This document shows, in pieces, positions 1 through 11,420 of a stretch of 64,000 nt of DNA (the first letter of the stretch is position 1; the number at the start of each line of letters is the position of its first letter). The translations under genes and the position numbers were made by a program. The notes under the pieces were generated by a model, which saw nothing but the letters and a program-made list of their open reading frames with translations, searched no databases and was not told the origin of the DNA. The stretch comes from Anaeramoeba flamelloides (lineage: Eukaryota > Metamonada > Anaeramoebidae), in assembly GCA_027625915.1 (NCBI GenBank), contig JANTQA010000047.1, positions 9,238,001-9,302,000 of the forward strand, read 5' to 3'.

Positions 1-1
1 A

Positions 2-196
2 TTAACAAAAAATCTGATTGTTAACTTTGGTAGAATAATTATCAAAGGATGACCTGAAACTGAAAGAAAAAGTGAAATGAGAGTTATAAAATTCGGGGTA
101 AATATTGAATATGAAGTTATTGAAAAAATGATTGATTCAATGAAGAATTTGTTACAATTAGTGATACAATTGAATGATGAATCAATAAATAGTTAA
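2..196 (+). CDS. 3' end of an unrecognised gene or decayed coding fragment
   Basis: Reading from base 2 gives coding-like sequence: LTKNLIVNFGRIIIKG, then one in-frame TGA at about base 50, then PETERKSEMRVIKFGV and a helical segment ending NDESINS before TAA at 194-196. Base use is less skewed than in the following AT-rich spacer. The fragment runs off the left edge. The TGA could mark a pseudogene, a recoded codon or an unrecognised small intron; TGG is used for Trp elsewhere in the window, so a reassigned code is unlikely. I do not recognise the family. Confidence 0.3.
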
Positions 197-968
197 AAAT
201 TTTATATTTTTTCTTACATCATCAAGTGAAAACTTTGTTACCATTATTTTTTTCTTTATTCTTTTTTTATTTTTCGAAAGAAAAATAAAATGGGATAAAC
301 CTTCTGGAATAAAGTGAAATGGTGAAAAAAGTAGATTTAAATAGTATTAGTTGGTTTGGGTAAAAATAATCTAATGGATTATTATTTGAAGTTAATTGGT
401 TTCTTCATTTTATTGTCTTCACTTTCCATTTTCTAGTAATATTACCAATGAAAAGCCATGCCCCCCCCCCAAATGATAAATATATTTTTATTTTTTCTTT
501 TATATTAGTTATAACTCTCAACTGTTTTGTCAAACAAATTATTTTTATAAAATTAGAAAACAATTAAAAATATTTTTTTCTCATGAAATATTTGTATAAA
601 TTTTTCAAATTCATCTAATATGGATTTTGAATTTATAAAAAATATCTTTCTTTTTTTCTGATAAGGATTCTACTAAATTTTATCATGGTATTCGATTATA
701 TATATATATATATATATATTTATTAAAAAATAGTTTTTTTTTTTTTTTTTATGTTATATTCAACATATTCATTTTAAATAATATAGTAATTAAGATTATA
801 ATTAATTTATACTATTTTTTTTTTTGAACTTAGTTAATATCAATTTTATACTTATCAATAATAAACATAAAAACTAATTGGGTAAAAATATTTTTGATGT
901 ATTTATAAGAACTTGTTATTAAGGTTTACAGGAAGTTAAAAAAAATAAAAAACCAAATAAATACAATA
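197..968. other. Gene-free AT-rich spacer
   Basis: Homopolymer-rich spacer. It contains a C10 run near 460-470, a (TA)n run at about 697-719, and at about 320-460 one copy of a dispersed segment that recurs at 56140-56280. No coding signal seen. Confidence 0.6.
320..460 (+). repeat. Dispersed repeat N, copy 1
   Basis: The stretch that includes ATGGATTATTATTTGAAGTT (around 373) and the following ~70 bases recurs at about 56140-56280 with scattered differences. Both copies are in the same orientation. No terminal inverted repeat was identified, so the edges are approximate. Confidence 0.55.
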
Positions 969-2196
969 GATGTTTTGATGATAACATGATTAAATCAAGA
1001 TAAAGTTACAAAAATCGCGATAATTTCCATCAAATCACGATAATATCAGAAAATAGCGATATTCAATATTATCGCGATAATATAACAAATCGCGATAATT
1101 CTATAAAAATGCGATAAATACCAAAATATCGCGATTAAAAAGTAATCGCGATAAAATAGTTGATGGGTTTTTGGGTTAATTGAGAAATATTTAAACAAAA
1201 AAATTTTTTTTGATCAAAAAATAGATTAGGTGAAAAAAATTCATTCTTTGAAAAAACAACACTTAAAGATACTTGATCCAATCAAGGATCAGATCCAAGA
1301 GTTTTGTAGTGTTTTCATTTTATTTGGTTGACAAACCTATCGATCCTTTAAGATCAACAACAATAAGAAATAAAGAGAAATAAATATTTTTTCAGTTAAT
1401 CATGGTGTTGTAAATTGAGTCGAATAAAAGACCTTCTAAAACAACCAGTCCTTTATTCGTTCTTTAAAGAATGTGTTCTTGGGTTAAAAGATTTTCAAAA
1501 TTCTCAGAAAGCTAAAAAGGGTGGATAACTTTTCATTAGCTTTCACAACATCCTTTTCAGAAGATGATCACCAATTATTAAGATTTTTTATAGATTTGTA
1601 TTCTTCTTCTTTTTCTTCTATGAGCATCTTTGTATTGGACAGAAAACACAATAAGAGCTTCGAATTTTTTGTTTGATCGATCACCAATAAGAAGGAAAAT
1701 TATTCTTTATTCTTTTTGGCTATTTAAAATTGTGAAGGTAACAACTCCATTGTAAGAAAAGACATCTATTTTATATTCAATTATATGCTGGAATGGGTAA
1801 TTATTAGTTTGATCATAAAATTTGTTTGAGATTTGATATTTTGTTAAAAAAAAAAATGAAAAGAAAACAATTTTTTTCTACTACAAACCAAACTCATCTC
1901 CTTTAGAAAAGTTTTCTGTCTTTCAAAACTTTAAAACACTTGAAGATAGTACAAAACCCTTACAAACATTTTTAAACATTTATGAAAGGGAAAAGTGTTG
2001 TAAAAGTATCAAGACTTTGTACAAGTCAAGAGATTTTTTTAAGGTGATCTCAAAAAAATAATTTTTCATTTTTTCGCGATAATGTGAATATCACGATAAT
2101 GTTGAATATCGCGATAAAGTTGGACTAATCACGATTTTTAATATTATCACGATTTTATTGTTAATATCCTGAAAATATATGTTATCATCAAAACCT
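969..2196. mobile_element. Non-autonomous DNA element, family R, copy 1, with ATCGCGAT arrays at both ends
   Basis: TTTTGATGATAACAT at 973-987 is matched by its exact reverse complement at 2179-2193, giving a terminal inverted repeat. Just inside the left end (about 1010-1155) lie eight matches or near matches to ATCGCGAT, and inside the right end (about 2070-2155) five more. The interior shows no credible ORF. A diverged second copy lies at about 6328-7575. Short TIRs with subterminal repeat arrays are typical of hAT- or Mutator-like elements, where such arrays can bind transposase; that assignment is inference. Confidence 0.7.
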
Positions 2197-2898
2197 CTAA
2201 TAAACTCAATTTTTGAAAACAAAGAATTTATTTTAATATGAGAACAAAAGACTGTAGGAACGTTAAATAATAGAAAATCATTTTTCTTCTAAATTTTATT
2301 CATTTTAGATTTGGAATATAAATCTTTAAAAAATTTTTTTAAAAAAAGAATAAAATATATAATAAAAATAACAAAATTAAAGTTTGAAAAGATTCTTTTT
2401 TTAAAAATCCAAAATCCAGATAAAAAATAAATAAAGTCTTTATTATTTTTTATAATGATTTTAAAAAAGCAGTATTTTGATTTTATTTCTCTTCATTTAA
2501 AGAAATTTCATATTTGAATGATAAAACTATTATTTTTTTCTTGTGTTTTCAGTATTTTATCTGAAAATAAATTAATTATAAATAAAAAACGAAATTTTGA
2601 TGAAATGTTGGAAAGTTAATTACAGTTCCAATAAAATGGTATCAACATAAAATAAATATTTTAAAATAACAACCAGTGTTTTTTTATTATGATTTTAATA
2701 TAAAACATCTAATTAACTATACAATTTCATACCATATTTTAAATCAATATTGAAGAAAAACAATTAAGTAACGTAAAAAAGATCTGTTTATGAATAGAAT
2801 TTGTATAAAAATTTGGTAATTCTTAAATGGTAATAACATTTTATGTTTTATATTCAAAAATTCAAAAATTATCTCTATTTTTTTGAAAAAAATTTTCC
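2197..2898. other. Gene-free AT-rich spacer
   Basis: Plain AT-rich sequence with short A and T runs. I see no ORF, repeat or RNA signal. Confidence 0.5.
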
Positions 2899-3456
2899 TT
2901 AAGGCTTCCAATCCCTGAGATTTGAAAAGAGATTATCTTGTTTCGTTTGTGACCACATGTTAATTTGGTTTTTCGCTGATCGATCTTGTGCTTGGTATTG
3001 GTTTTAATAGTGGTTCCAAATGGCAATTTTAGACAATTTATTATTTTTTTTTTTCTGAAATCAAAATTGAAGAATGTAAGATTAATTGGCTGGAACTAAA
3101 GTTATAAAAAATGTGGTTTGTGTGTTGTTGATTATGGAAAACTTTAATTAGGCTTTATTTTATTTGGAGCTTTTAAAACAAAAAATTTTTTCATTTAGTT
3201 AATTGTCAAAAAAAGTAAATCAAAATTTTCTCCAACCCAAAAATTAAATTTTATTCTTGAACACCAACCAATTAATCTTACACTCTTCAATTGCGATTTC
3301 CGAAAAAAAATAATAGATTTTCAAAAATTCCCTTTTTGAAACACTATTAAAACCAATACCAAGCACAAGATCGATCAGCTAAAAACCAAATTAACACGTG
3401 GTCACAAATGACACAAGATAATCTTTATTTTAGATTTCAGGGATTGTAAACCTTAA
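2899..3456. mobile_element. Fold-back element with ~190-bp inverted arms
   Basis: The left arm begins TTAAGGCTTCCAATCCCTGA at 2899. The right arm (about 3262-3456) is its imperfect reverse complement and ends TCAGGGATTGTAAACCTTAA. Matching landmarks include the GATCGATCTTGTGCTTGGTA block (2978-2997) and its complement at about 3357-3376, and the TTAATTGGCTGG/CCAACCAATTAA pair beside the spacer. The spacer of about 165 bp has no coding content. The arms have diverged, so the insertion is not recent. Confidence 0.75.
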
Positions 3457-3939
3457 AACATTCAGTTTTTAGAATTTTTGGAACTCATAGAACTTTCAGA
3501 AATCAATGTATTAATAACTATGTGTCTACTGTCTTTCCTTTTTAGCTTTGTGGTGTTCTTATTAACAGGAACTGGACTTGTAATTTAAAACCTGTAATTT
3601 TCAAAGTTTGCAAAGGCTGTTTGAACAAAAGGTAATTAGAACATTAATTCCAAAACAATTATTTAAAACTTGAATATGTAAGATTTCCAGTGTCAATTTT
3701 TAGCATAAACCAACACAAAGACAGAATCCTGGTTTCCCATTTTCTTTTCTTTCTTGAACGAATAAGGAATCCAAGAAATTGAAAAAAAATCATTTTTTTA
3801 AAAGTTTTATTCAAGATTCTTTTATCAAATTCTTTCTTTACACAACCCAACCAGATTTGAATCAAACAGTTAACTTTTTTCAAGCAAAACCAGCACTACT
3901 ATTAATTTCAATTAACTACACCAATTTTTGATTCCTTTG

Positions 3940-4679
3940 ATGACTGATGCTTTAAAAATTCTTTTAATTGGCCAATCAAAAGTTGGAAAATCCTGTATTA
4001 TCCTGAGATTTTGTGAAGATACATTCAAACCCAATTCTGGATCCACAATTGTAAATTATTGTTTTTTTTTTGTTGTGCTTTTCTTTTTTATTCCTGTTTT
4101 GTGTTTTCGAAAATATGTAACTAAATGAAAAATTAATAATTCTAAACGAAATCAAAACAAAAAAAAAACACAACACAACAAAACACAAAACAATTCTAGG
4201 GTGTTGATTTCAAATTTGTTGAACATAAAGTAGATCAAAAAGTGCATAGACTTCAAGTCTGGGATACAGCAGGACAAGAAAGATTCCGAACAATCACTTC
4301 GACATATTATCGTAATATGGACGGTGTTCTGGTAGTTTATGACATAACTGATCAAAACAGTTTTGAGCAAGTAACCGATTGGGTGAAGGAGATCAGAAAG
4401 CACGCGCCAATCGACATTTGTATGGTCCTCGTTGGCAACAAATCGGATTTGAATGGATCTCGCAAGGTTACACAAGAGAATGGCAAGAATTTGGCAGAAT
4501 TCCTCAATTGCCCTTTTATCGAAACGTCTGCCAAAACGGGAACCAATGTCTCCGAAGGCTTTACAACCTTAACACGCGCAATCTTAAAAATCAAGTCTGA
4601 AAAGGGTGAACAACAAAAAAAAAAAGTACGATCCAGGAAACTTAAAGCTGACCAACCACAAAAGAAAGCTTGTTGTTAG
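3940..4679 (+). CDS. Rab-family small GTPase (two exons)
   Basis: Two exons, 3940-4050 and 4200-4679, give 196 aa; the 149-bp intron runs from GTAAAT to TTCTAG in phase 0. The protein has every Rab hallmark: P-loop GQSKVGKS (11-18), switch I STIGVDF across the exon junction, WDTAGQE (58-64), NKSD (117-120), ETSAK (145-149), and a C-terminal CC pair for geranylgeranylation. It should cycle between GDP and GTP on membranes and direct vesicle traffic. The GVDF and [11 protein letters not shown] segments place it among Rab1/8/18/35-like Rabs, but I cannot fix the subfamily. The ATG at 3940 starts 8 residues before the conserved β1 strand region, the normal Rab spacing. A TTG 12 bp upstream in the same frame is not needed. 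Splice sites are inferred from frame and homology. Confidence 0.95.
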
Positions 4680-6327
4680 TAAGAAATTTATTCTTCTATT
4701 AACAATACTTTGTGTTTAATGTTAATTGCAAAAGGAATAGTACAAAATTTTTATTCGGCTTTTGATGAGAAAAAAAAGCATAAAAAAAAATAATCCCCAG
4801 AAATAAAAGAAATCATCAAAATTCCCAATTCTCAAAGAGGAAAATCAAAGAATCATATAAGCTGGTTTCAAGGAATTAAGAATTTTTAATTTGACTTGGA
4901 TTTTTAAACAATTTTTTTTTTTGGAAAGCTGAATGAAAACTTTTGTTCCATTTATTTTTCGAAAAATTGCATCATTTTTTGAATTTTTTCAATTATTGGT
5001 CAAGCTATTTTCGAAGAAATATACAAACAGACTAAATTTATTTTTTATGTTTAATCCTTTTTTAATTTTTTATTAATATGAAAAAACAAACAGTCGTCCC
5101 AATACTTTCGAATAAATAACAAGAAATAAATTTTTTTTTAATGATTTTTTCTCTTAAACTTTTGTTTTTGTGAATTTTTTTTTTTTGCAAAGCTTTATTC
5201 AGAACCAAGGATCACAACCAAAATCAAAATTAAATTCCCAAATGATCTTTGAGACAATCAAACTGACTGATAAATTTCCCATTCAAAAAAAAATCATCAT
5301 TTTTTTGTTAATTCTTTTACCAAATAATATTCCTGAAATGCCAAAAAGAGAAGAAAGGATTTGATTATTAATTTTTAAATAAATACACAAGAATTATTAA
5401 TTTAAAAAAATAAATCGAACAAAATAACATCCAAAAACATTGAGAACAAAAAAGATCTGAATTAGATAATCTTTTTTGAAGGAAACTTTTATGAAAATAA
5501 AATGAAATTTGATTAAAAATCTATTAAATTTTTTTTTAATGAAATTTAATGAATCATCATTGAAATAGCCAATGGAAGTTAATGGGAATGTCAAGGATAT
5601 TTTTATTGAAAATTTAAGTCAGATAAATGTTAAATTTATGAAAAAGATATAAAAATTTAGGGACAATTATTACTTTTCAAATTTTTTCAAATTTCTCAAT
5701 TGTTTTAAAACAGCAATTCAATTAAAATATAATGAGCTGTAGGTATTTAAAACCTCTTTTTGGTAAGCTTAATGAATGTTAGGGTTGGTTAGAGTATGCT
5801 AGGGTAGGTTTGGATGGTCTTTTAGAGGTATTTTGGCTAGGATTTTGAAAAAAAAAAATAATTAAGAGAGGAATTAAATTTTGTCAATCGTTTTATGGGT
5901 AAAAATTTTCCTATATAACTTTTTTTTTTGGTGGTTAAAATGAACTTTTGAACAAATTTTTAAAAATTTCCAGTATTGATGCTTTCAACATTTTGGTTTT
6001 TCTACAATTTAAGTAATAAAGAACTACCTAATTACAAAATAATCTTTTTGATTTTTCCTCTCAGAATAATTAAAAACCATTAAAAACTTTCATATTACTG
6101 ATAATAATCAAGAAATTCTTCAAAAATAGGAAAAAAATTCAATTTGACCAACAAATGAAATTTTATAATATATCCAAAATTTATTGAAATTTCAAAGGAT
6201 ATTTATTTTTTTTGAATGTTTTGTATGAGAAAAAGGAAAAAAATGCCCAAAAGAAGAAGAAAAAAAAAATAAAAGAACAAGATACTAATAGAAATATATC
6301 AATAAAAAGATTTTTTTGAAAAAATTG
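4680..6327. other. Gene-free spacer downstream of the Rab gene
   Basis: AT-rich, with no supported gene. Short frames at 5170-5364 (+) and 5397-5594 (-) are composed of common AT-rich codons and match nothing I know. At 5777-5815 there is a short run of TTAGGG-like words (see findings). Confidence 0.5.
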
Positions 6328-7575
6328 AGGTTTTGATAATATCTATGCTTAAGTTACAGTAAATATACAAAAATCGCGATCAAATATAAAAAATCTCGAT
6401 TATTTTCATCAAATTATGAGATAATATAGAAAATAGCGATATTCTATAAAATTGCAATAGTGATTTAAAAATCGTGATAAATGCCTAAATATCCTTATGA
6501 AAAAGTAATCATCATATAATAGTTGATGGGTTTTTAGGATAATTCGGCTATATTGTTACAAAGAATTTTTTTGATCAAAAAATAGATTCTTTGAAAAAAA
6601 TTTATTATTTTAAAAAACAATAAAAAAGATACTTGATTCAATCAAGGATCAGAACAAAGAGTTTTATTATATTTTCTTTTGTTTTGGTGACCAACCTATC
6701 GATCCTTTTAGATCAACAAGCATAATAACTAACGATAAATAAATAATTTCTTAGTAAATCGTGGTGTTATAAATTTTGCTGAATCAAAGAGCTTCGAAGA
6801 AAAAAAACAATCCTCTATTGTCTGTTCTTTAAAGAATATATTATTGGATGAAAATATTTTCAATATTCTAATAAAAGCTAAAAGGGGTTGGATAACTCTT
6901 CAAAAGATTTCACAACATCCTTTCCAGATTATCACCAATTATTAAGGTTTTTTATACAATTGTTTTCTTTTTCTTCTTCTTATATCTTTGTATTGTACAG
7001 AAAACACAACTAGAGTTTAGAGGTTTTTGTTTGATCAAACACCAATAAGAATGAAAATTACTCTTTATTCTTTGTAGTTATTTAACTTTGAAGGTAATAA
7101 CCCCCATTTTAAAAAAATACATCTATTTTATATTCAAGTGTATTGTTTGAATGAATTAGTATTAGTTGGATCAGAAAATTCCTATAAGATTTTACTTTAT
7201 ATTTTGTTAAAAAGAAAATAAAGAAAATAAAATTGTTTTCCACACCAAACAGTCTTATTCTGTTTATAAAAGTTTTTGTCATTCAAAACTTTCAAACACT
7301 TGAAGACAATTCATAACCCTTGCAATCACTTTCAAACATTTTTAAAGGGGAAAAGTGTTGTAAAAGCCTCAAGGTTTTGTAAAAGTTAAGATATTTTTTA
7401 AGGGTGATTATAAAAAAATAATTTTTCAATTTATCAAGATAATTCTTTTTTTTATAACGATAATGTTGATTATCGCAATTTTATGATTTTTGGTGATAAA
7501 GTTGGACTAATCGCGATTTTTTTAATATTTTTGCAATTTTATTGTTAATATCATGATAATATGTCCCTACGACCT
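6328..7575. mobile_element. Non-autonomous DNA element, family R, copy 2 (diverged)
   Basis: This stretch aligns end to end with 969-2196. It shares the GAGGTTTTGATRATA-type left end, the block GATACTTGAT.CAATCAAGGATCAGA, the CCTATCGATCCTTT.AGATCAACA block and the right-end GTTGGACTAATCGCGATTTT. Many of the ATCGCGAT motifs of copy 1 are mutated here (ATCTCGAT, ATCGTGAT), and the right terminus no longer matches the TIR. It looks older than copy 1. Confidence 0.65.
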
Positions 7576-8130
7576 AAAAAACACTAAAAATGGAAAACTG
7601 ATCAAATACTTTCCATTAATACAATTAAAAAAACAAAATGAAAAAATAAAAATAAATAAAGTTTCAATTTAGCTTTTTCTTGAAAACATTTTTTGCCAAA
7701 ATCATTGAATTCACACTTGAAATTATGTATATTTTTAGATTCACTATCTTGTTTTAACTCATTTACTTAAACAAATTCTAAATTATTGTAATTTTCTTTT
7801 CACAAAAGGGACTAATTTGGTCCTCAAATGTTTTTTTAGTTTTAAATGGTAAAATAAAAAAAAAAGTTAAACTAAAAGGATAAACTTTCTGGAAAAGCAT
7901 TCTAATTTAATATATTATCTTATTCTTTGATTTCAAACTTTTCTCAGCCCCAATTTTTCAAAAAAAAATAAAAAAGTGGACACTAATTCCAAAAAATATT
8001 TTCGATATTCAAAAGTTGAGAGTGTTTTTATTCTAAAAAAGTTTATACCAGTGGTTAATTGAATTAAGTTATAAGCTAGATTTCGAAAAATATTAATCAG
8101 AAAAAAATAGTGCTTATTTTTATTAAGGGC
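7576..8130. other. Gene-free spacer
   Basis: AT-rich with A and T runs; no feature recognised. Confidence 0.5.
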
Positions 8131-8850
8131 ATATAAATCATTTTCCAGCTAACACATGCCCAGTTGTAATATTTTAAATACATCTGTTTAAAGGGTTTAC
8201 ATTGATATTAGAAGAATTTATTTTGGAAATTTTCAAAATAGAAAATCATTTTTTACACATTTTTAGCACATTTTTACTTTTTTTTTTTGACAATTTTTTT
8301 TCAAACATAATTCAGTTGCAAAATTTTTTTTTATTGTAAGATCAATAATCACTTGGTGAAAATGAGTTATTATAAGGTTATTGAAACCATGTAAAGATTG
8401 TTAAGAAATCATATTGATTTCTATTTCAATTCTATTCGATCTTTGATCTTGATATTTGAATAATAAATGTGAAAAATTTTCACTTTATTTTCATTTCCTT
8501 TTCCAAATAGAATTTTTAAATTCGAACCTATTTCGTTTGGGGACTTGATTTCTCAAAGGAAAGTATGGAAAATAAAGTCAAAATTGTTTCCTATTTATTA
8601 TTTAAATATCAGTAAGAAGATCAAAACAAACTTTCTTGTTTTTCTCAATGGGGCCTTCACCTAAGAAAATGAGTTTTTCAATTTTTAAGAAAATCTATAG
8701 ATTAATTAGTTTTAATTAAGATGGATATCAAAAATTCTTTGATGTGTATTATTCTACTTATTTCTTATTTATTCTTCAAAGGTCAATTATATAAAATAAT
8801 TGATATTTGAAAAAAATATTGGTAACCTTTGACTGAAAAAAAGTTTATTA
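8131..8850 (+). mobile_element. MITE family E, copy 1
   Basis: About 700 bp, found again in reverse orientation at 60835-61542. The ends are related to the TIR seen better in copy 2 (ATAAACCATTTTCCAGTCAAAGGGGCCCA): left TAAATCATTTTCCAGCTAAC at 8133, right AACCTTTGACTG near 8825-8834. Internal landmarks shared with copy 2 include GTTTGGGGACTTGATTTCT (8538-8556) and the TTGATATTTGAATAATAAATG-like word. No ORF is present. Confidence 0.65.
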
Positions 8851-10067
8851 AGAATTATTATCAGTTACATAAAAAAAATTGTTTAATTTTGCCCAACTTT
8901 TTTTCTCTTTTTCTTTTTCTTCTTCTTCTTTTCTTTTTTTTTTTTTGGTTTTTGTGGTAACAATTTAAGTAAAACATCATATTTTGTATCTGGTTTAAAA
9001 TGAACAACATTTTTTGGTTTTGGTAAATATTTTGAATTTGATTTGTCTTGTTATCGAAAATTAAAATTCCTCAAACTCAAATAGTACCTATTTTTAAAAT
9101 CTAAAAGAGTATTTCAAATGGATGGAAAAATCATAGCAATTAAAAAATCCAAAAAAATTTTACTATTACTATTGTATACAATTAAAAACCTTCAAATATT
9201 ATAAATTGAAAATTTTTAACTTTTGGTTTAATTTGATGTTTTAAATTCTATTTTAATTTATAATAACCAATCCAATACTTGGTCTTGGTTTTTGATTTAA
9301 AATAAACAAAAAATAAGTAAAAAAAAAAATATAAAAAAATTCATAATTTTACTCCCATTTTATAATTAAAATCAATTTGATATTTTTTTCAGAAAGATAA
9401 TAAAAAGATCATTTTTAATTTATGAGATCAGATTTTTGTATTATTTTACCCATGAAATAATTTCAGAAATATTTAAATCATTAATCACTAAAATGTTTAC
9501 ACATTCAATTGCAACACATTAGAAATTTATACTTTTAAGTGAAGGAAGTAAAACCCTTAAGAAACTAAAACCATATTTATTTATTGCTTATTTGAGTTTT
9601 CTTTCATCATTTTATACCTTAGTTTTTAAGAGAAAAAAAAACAAGATTTTTTATTTGGAACACCAGTTTACCAAGCTTGTACTGATTATTTCAACAACAT
9701 AGTGTGAAATTTCCTAAAAGCTTTTAGATAAATATATCCTTCGAAAATTGCGAAATTGGATTTCAATATGCTTAACATCTATTAAAAGAGAAAACCGTTA
9801 CAAAATTAATGAGAAAAAAACATATTTTTTTGTTTGAAATTTTGACCATTTACTTTTTGTTCATTCTCAAAACAACTTTTTCAAATTAAAGGGGTTTTAA
9901 AATTGAAAAGTGTTCATTTTTTGTATGAGTTCTTGAGTTAAAATTCAATGATTTAACTCAAGCCTTACAAATAATTATCAATTTCAATTTTTAAATTGGA
10001 ATCATTTTTTCTTTGTTACATCTGCCTATCAACTAACGTGCTTTAAATTGGATCAAATTACTAACGT
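8851..10067. other. Gene-free spacer upstream of the 10-kb gene
   Basis: AT-rich with pyrimidine runs (for example 8895-8946). No coding signal or repeat relationship was recognised. Confidence 0.45.
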
Positions 10068-10424
10068 ATGAGAAAAAGACAATACTTGAGCAACTTTTCA
10101 AAAGAAGACGCAAGAACAATTGAATCAATATTACATTGCAAGGTGGAGGCTGATCATACAAATGAAGAACTTCGTAATCAGTTAGAGGAAATAAAAACCC
10201 ACAATCAAAATTTTGAAAATTTGCTCGCAAAGCATTTACCGAGCATCTCAAATGGTACCTCTTCAAACGGAAAAACCAACGATCGACCACGATCAAAAAA
10301 TTTTGTCAAAAACCAAAAAAAAGGAATTTGGAACTTTTTTTTAAAACTTCTTTTTGTTTTGTTGATAATTATTTGTTTTCTTCTTTTAACACGAGAAAAG
10401 ATGTTTTACAAAAAAATGTATTAA
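10068..10424 (+). CDS. Small tail-anchored coiled-coil protein, unrecognised
   Basis: Single-exon frame of 118 aa with clearly higher GC and more varied codons than its surroundings. The N-terminal half is charged, with a short amphipathic helix at about 40-66 (NEELRNQLEEIKTHNQNFEN and on). A Ser/Asn-rich linker follows, then a hydrophobic segment at about 87-108 (FFLKLLFVLLIIICFLLL) and a basic tail, TREKMFYKKMY. That layout is of a tail-anchored protein with its N-terminus in the cytosol. It recalls small SNARE-like or organelle-tethering proteins, but there is no SNARE zero-layer pattern that I can defend. The start is the first ATG in frame, in a typical A-rich context. A longer spliced form cannot be excluded. 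Confidence 0.65.
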   Translation: MRKRQYLSNFSKEDARTIESILHCKVEADHTNEELRNQLEEIKTHNQNFENLLAKHLPSISNGTSSNGKTNDRPRSKNFVKNQKKGIWNFFLKLLFVLLIIICFLLLTREKMFYKKMY

Positions 10425-10940
10425 AACTGTAAAACAAATTAACCCATCTTCAACCTTTCTTTATTCCTAAAAAAAATAACAAAGAATTAATAAATAATTT
10501 CCATTTTTTTTCTTTTTCCAAAATAATTTTACTTGGCTTTTTAGTTTAATTTAATTAAACTTATTTGGCAACCTACATTTTCTTTTTGAAAAAAAAATTA
10601 GTTCTGAAATTAACCTCAATTTTAACAAAGCAATCCTGAAAGCGAAAAAAAAACAAAATTGAAATATTTTTTTTAATCGGGGTATGAAGAGCACGGCAAA
10701 ATTTTGAGACGATTTAGCCATAAGATCATTTTGCTTTCAAATATTTCTCAAGGAATTTGTTTTACACATTGATTGAAAAATTCAGACTCGAATAGCCTAA
10801 CTGAACCAGTAACAATACCACATAAATATAGTCCATGATTTAATGTTTTGTCTGGGGTTAAAAAGTTAGAAAAAAAAAAAAAATGGAAAAAACAATCGAT
10901 TTTCTGTTTGTTTTTCACAGGCGTCTTGTTATTGCATTTA
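10425..10940. other. Short spacer
   Basis: AT-rich. The minus-strand frame that overlaps it (10748-11026) runs into a MITE end, so I do not accept it as a gene. Confidence 0.45.
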
Positions 10941-11420
10941 CAGTAGTCAAAATAAAGCGTGCAAAAAAATTTAATGCGTGTTTCCAAATAAAAAGCGTGT
11001 TTTTTTGTTATAGGAAACCTATACATTAACCAATCAAAGAAACTGATAATAAACCCTAAAAAAATATGGTATTGGTTTCTTAAAGTTCTATTATTTAAAA
11101 AGAAATTCTAAAAATAAAAGGATCAAATTGCAAAATTTATCTCAAAAAATAGAGTAAATTTTTAGAGAAAATTTTAATCAAAAAAAAAACAAAAAATTTC
11201 AAAAAAATTGAGAATAATAAATAAAATTTTCAACTATTTGCAAGAATAATTTAAATTTTACTGAAAATAACCAGACCTTTACTTTCAAAATTGGTTTGAA
11301 CTTAGGTATACTATTTGGTAGTAGATTGGATGTTGCCTTGGTACAAGAAGAAAAAAAAGCACGGATAATATTTTAAAACACGGATTATAAGTCTTTGTGC
11401 ACGCTTTATTTTGATCACTG
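10941..11420. mobile_element. MITE family A, copy 1 (Tc1/mariner-like ends)
   Basis: The left end, CAGTAGTCAAAATAAAGCGT, begins at 10941. The right end (11396-11420) is the reverse complement of CAGTGATCAAAATAAAGCGT and on. The 480-bp element is flanked by TA on both sides (10939-10940 and 11421-11422). Repeated CGTG words lie inside both ends (about 10958-10999 and 11360-11402). The TA flanks and CAGT ends match Tc1/mariner-derived MITEs. Related copies lie at about 29984-30477 and 56730-57115. Confidence 0.8.

Noticed and set aside
4152-4600. Frames overlapping the Rab gene on both strands
   Set aside because: Shadows of the Rab exons.
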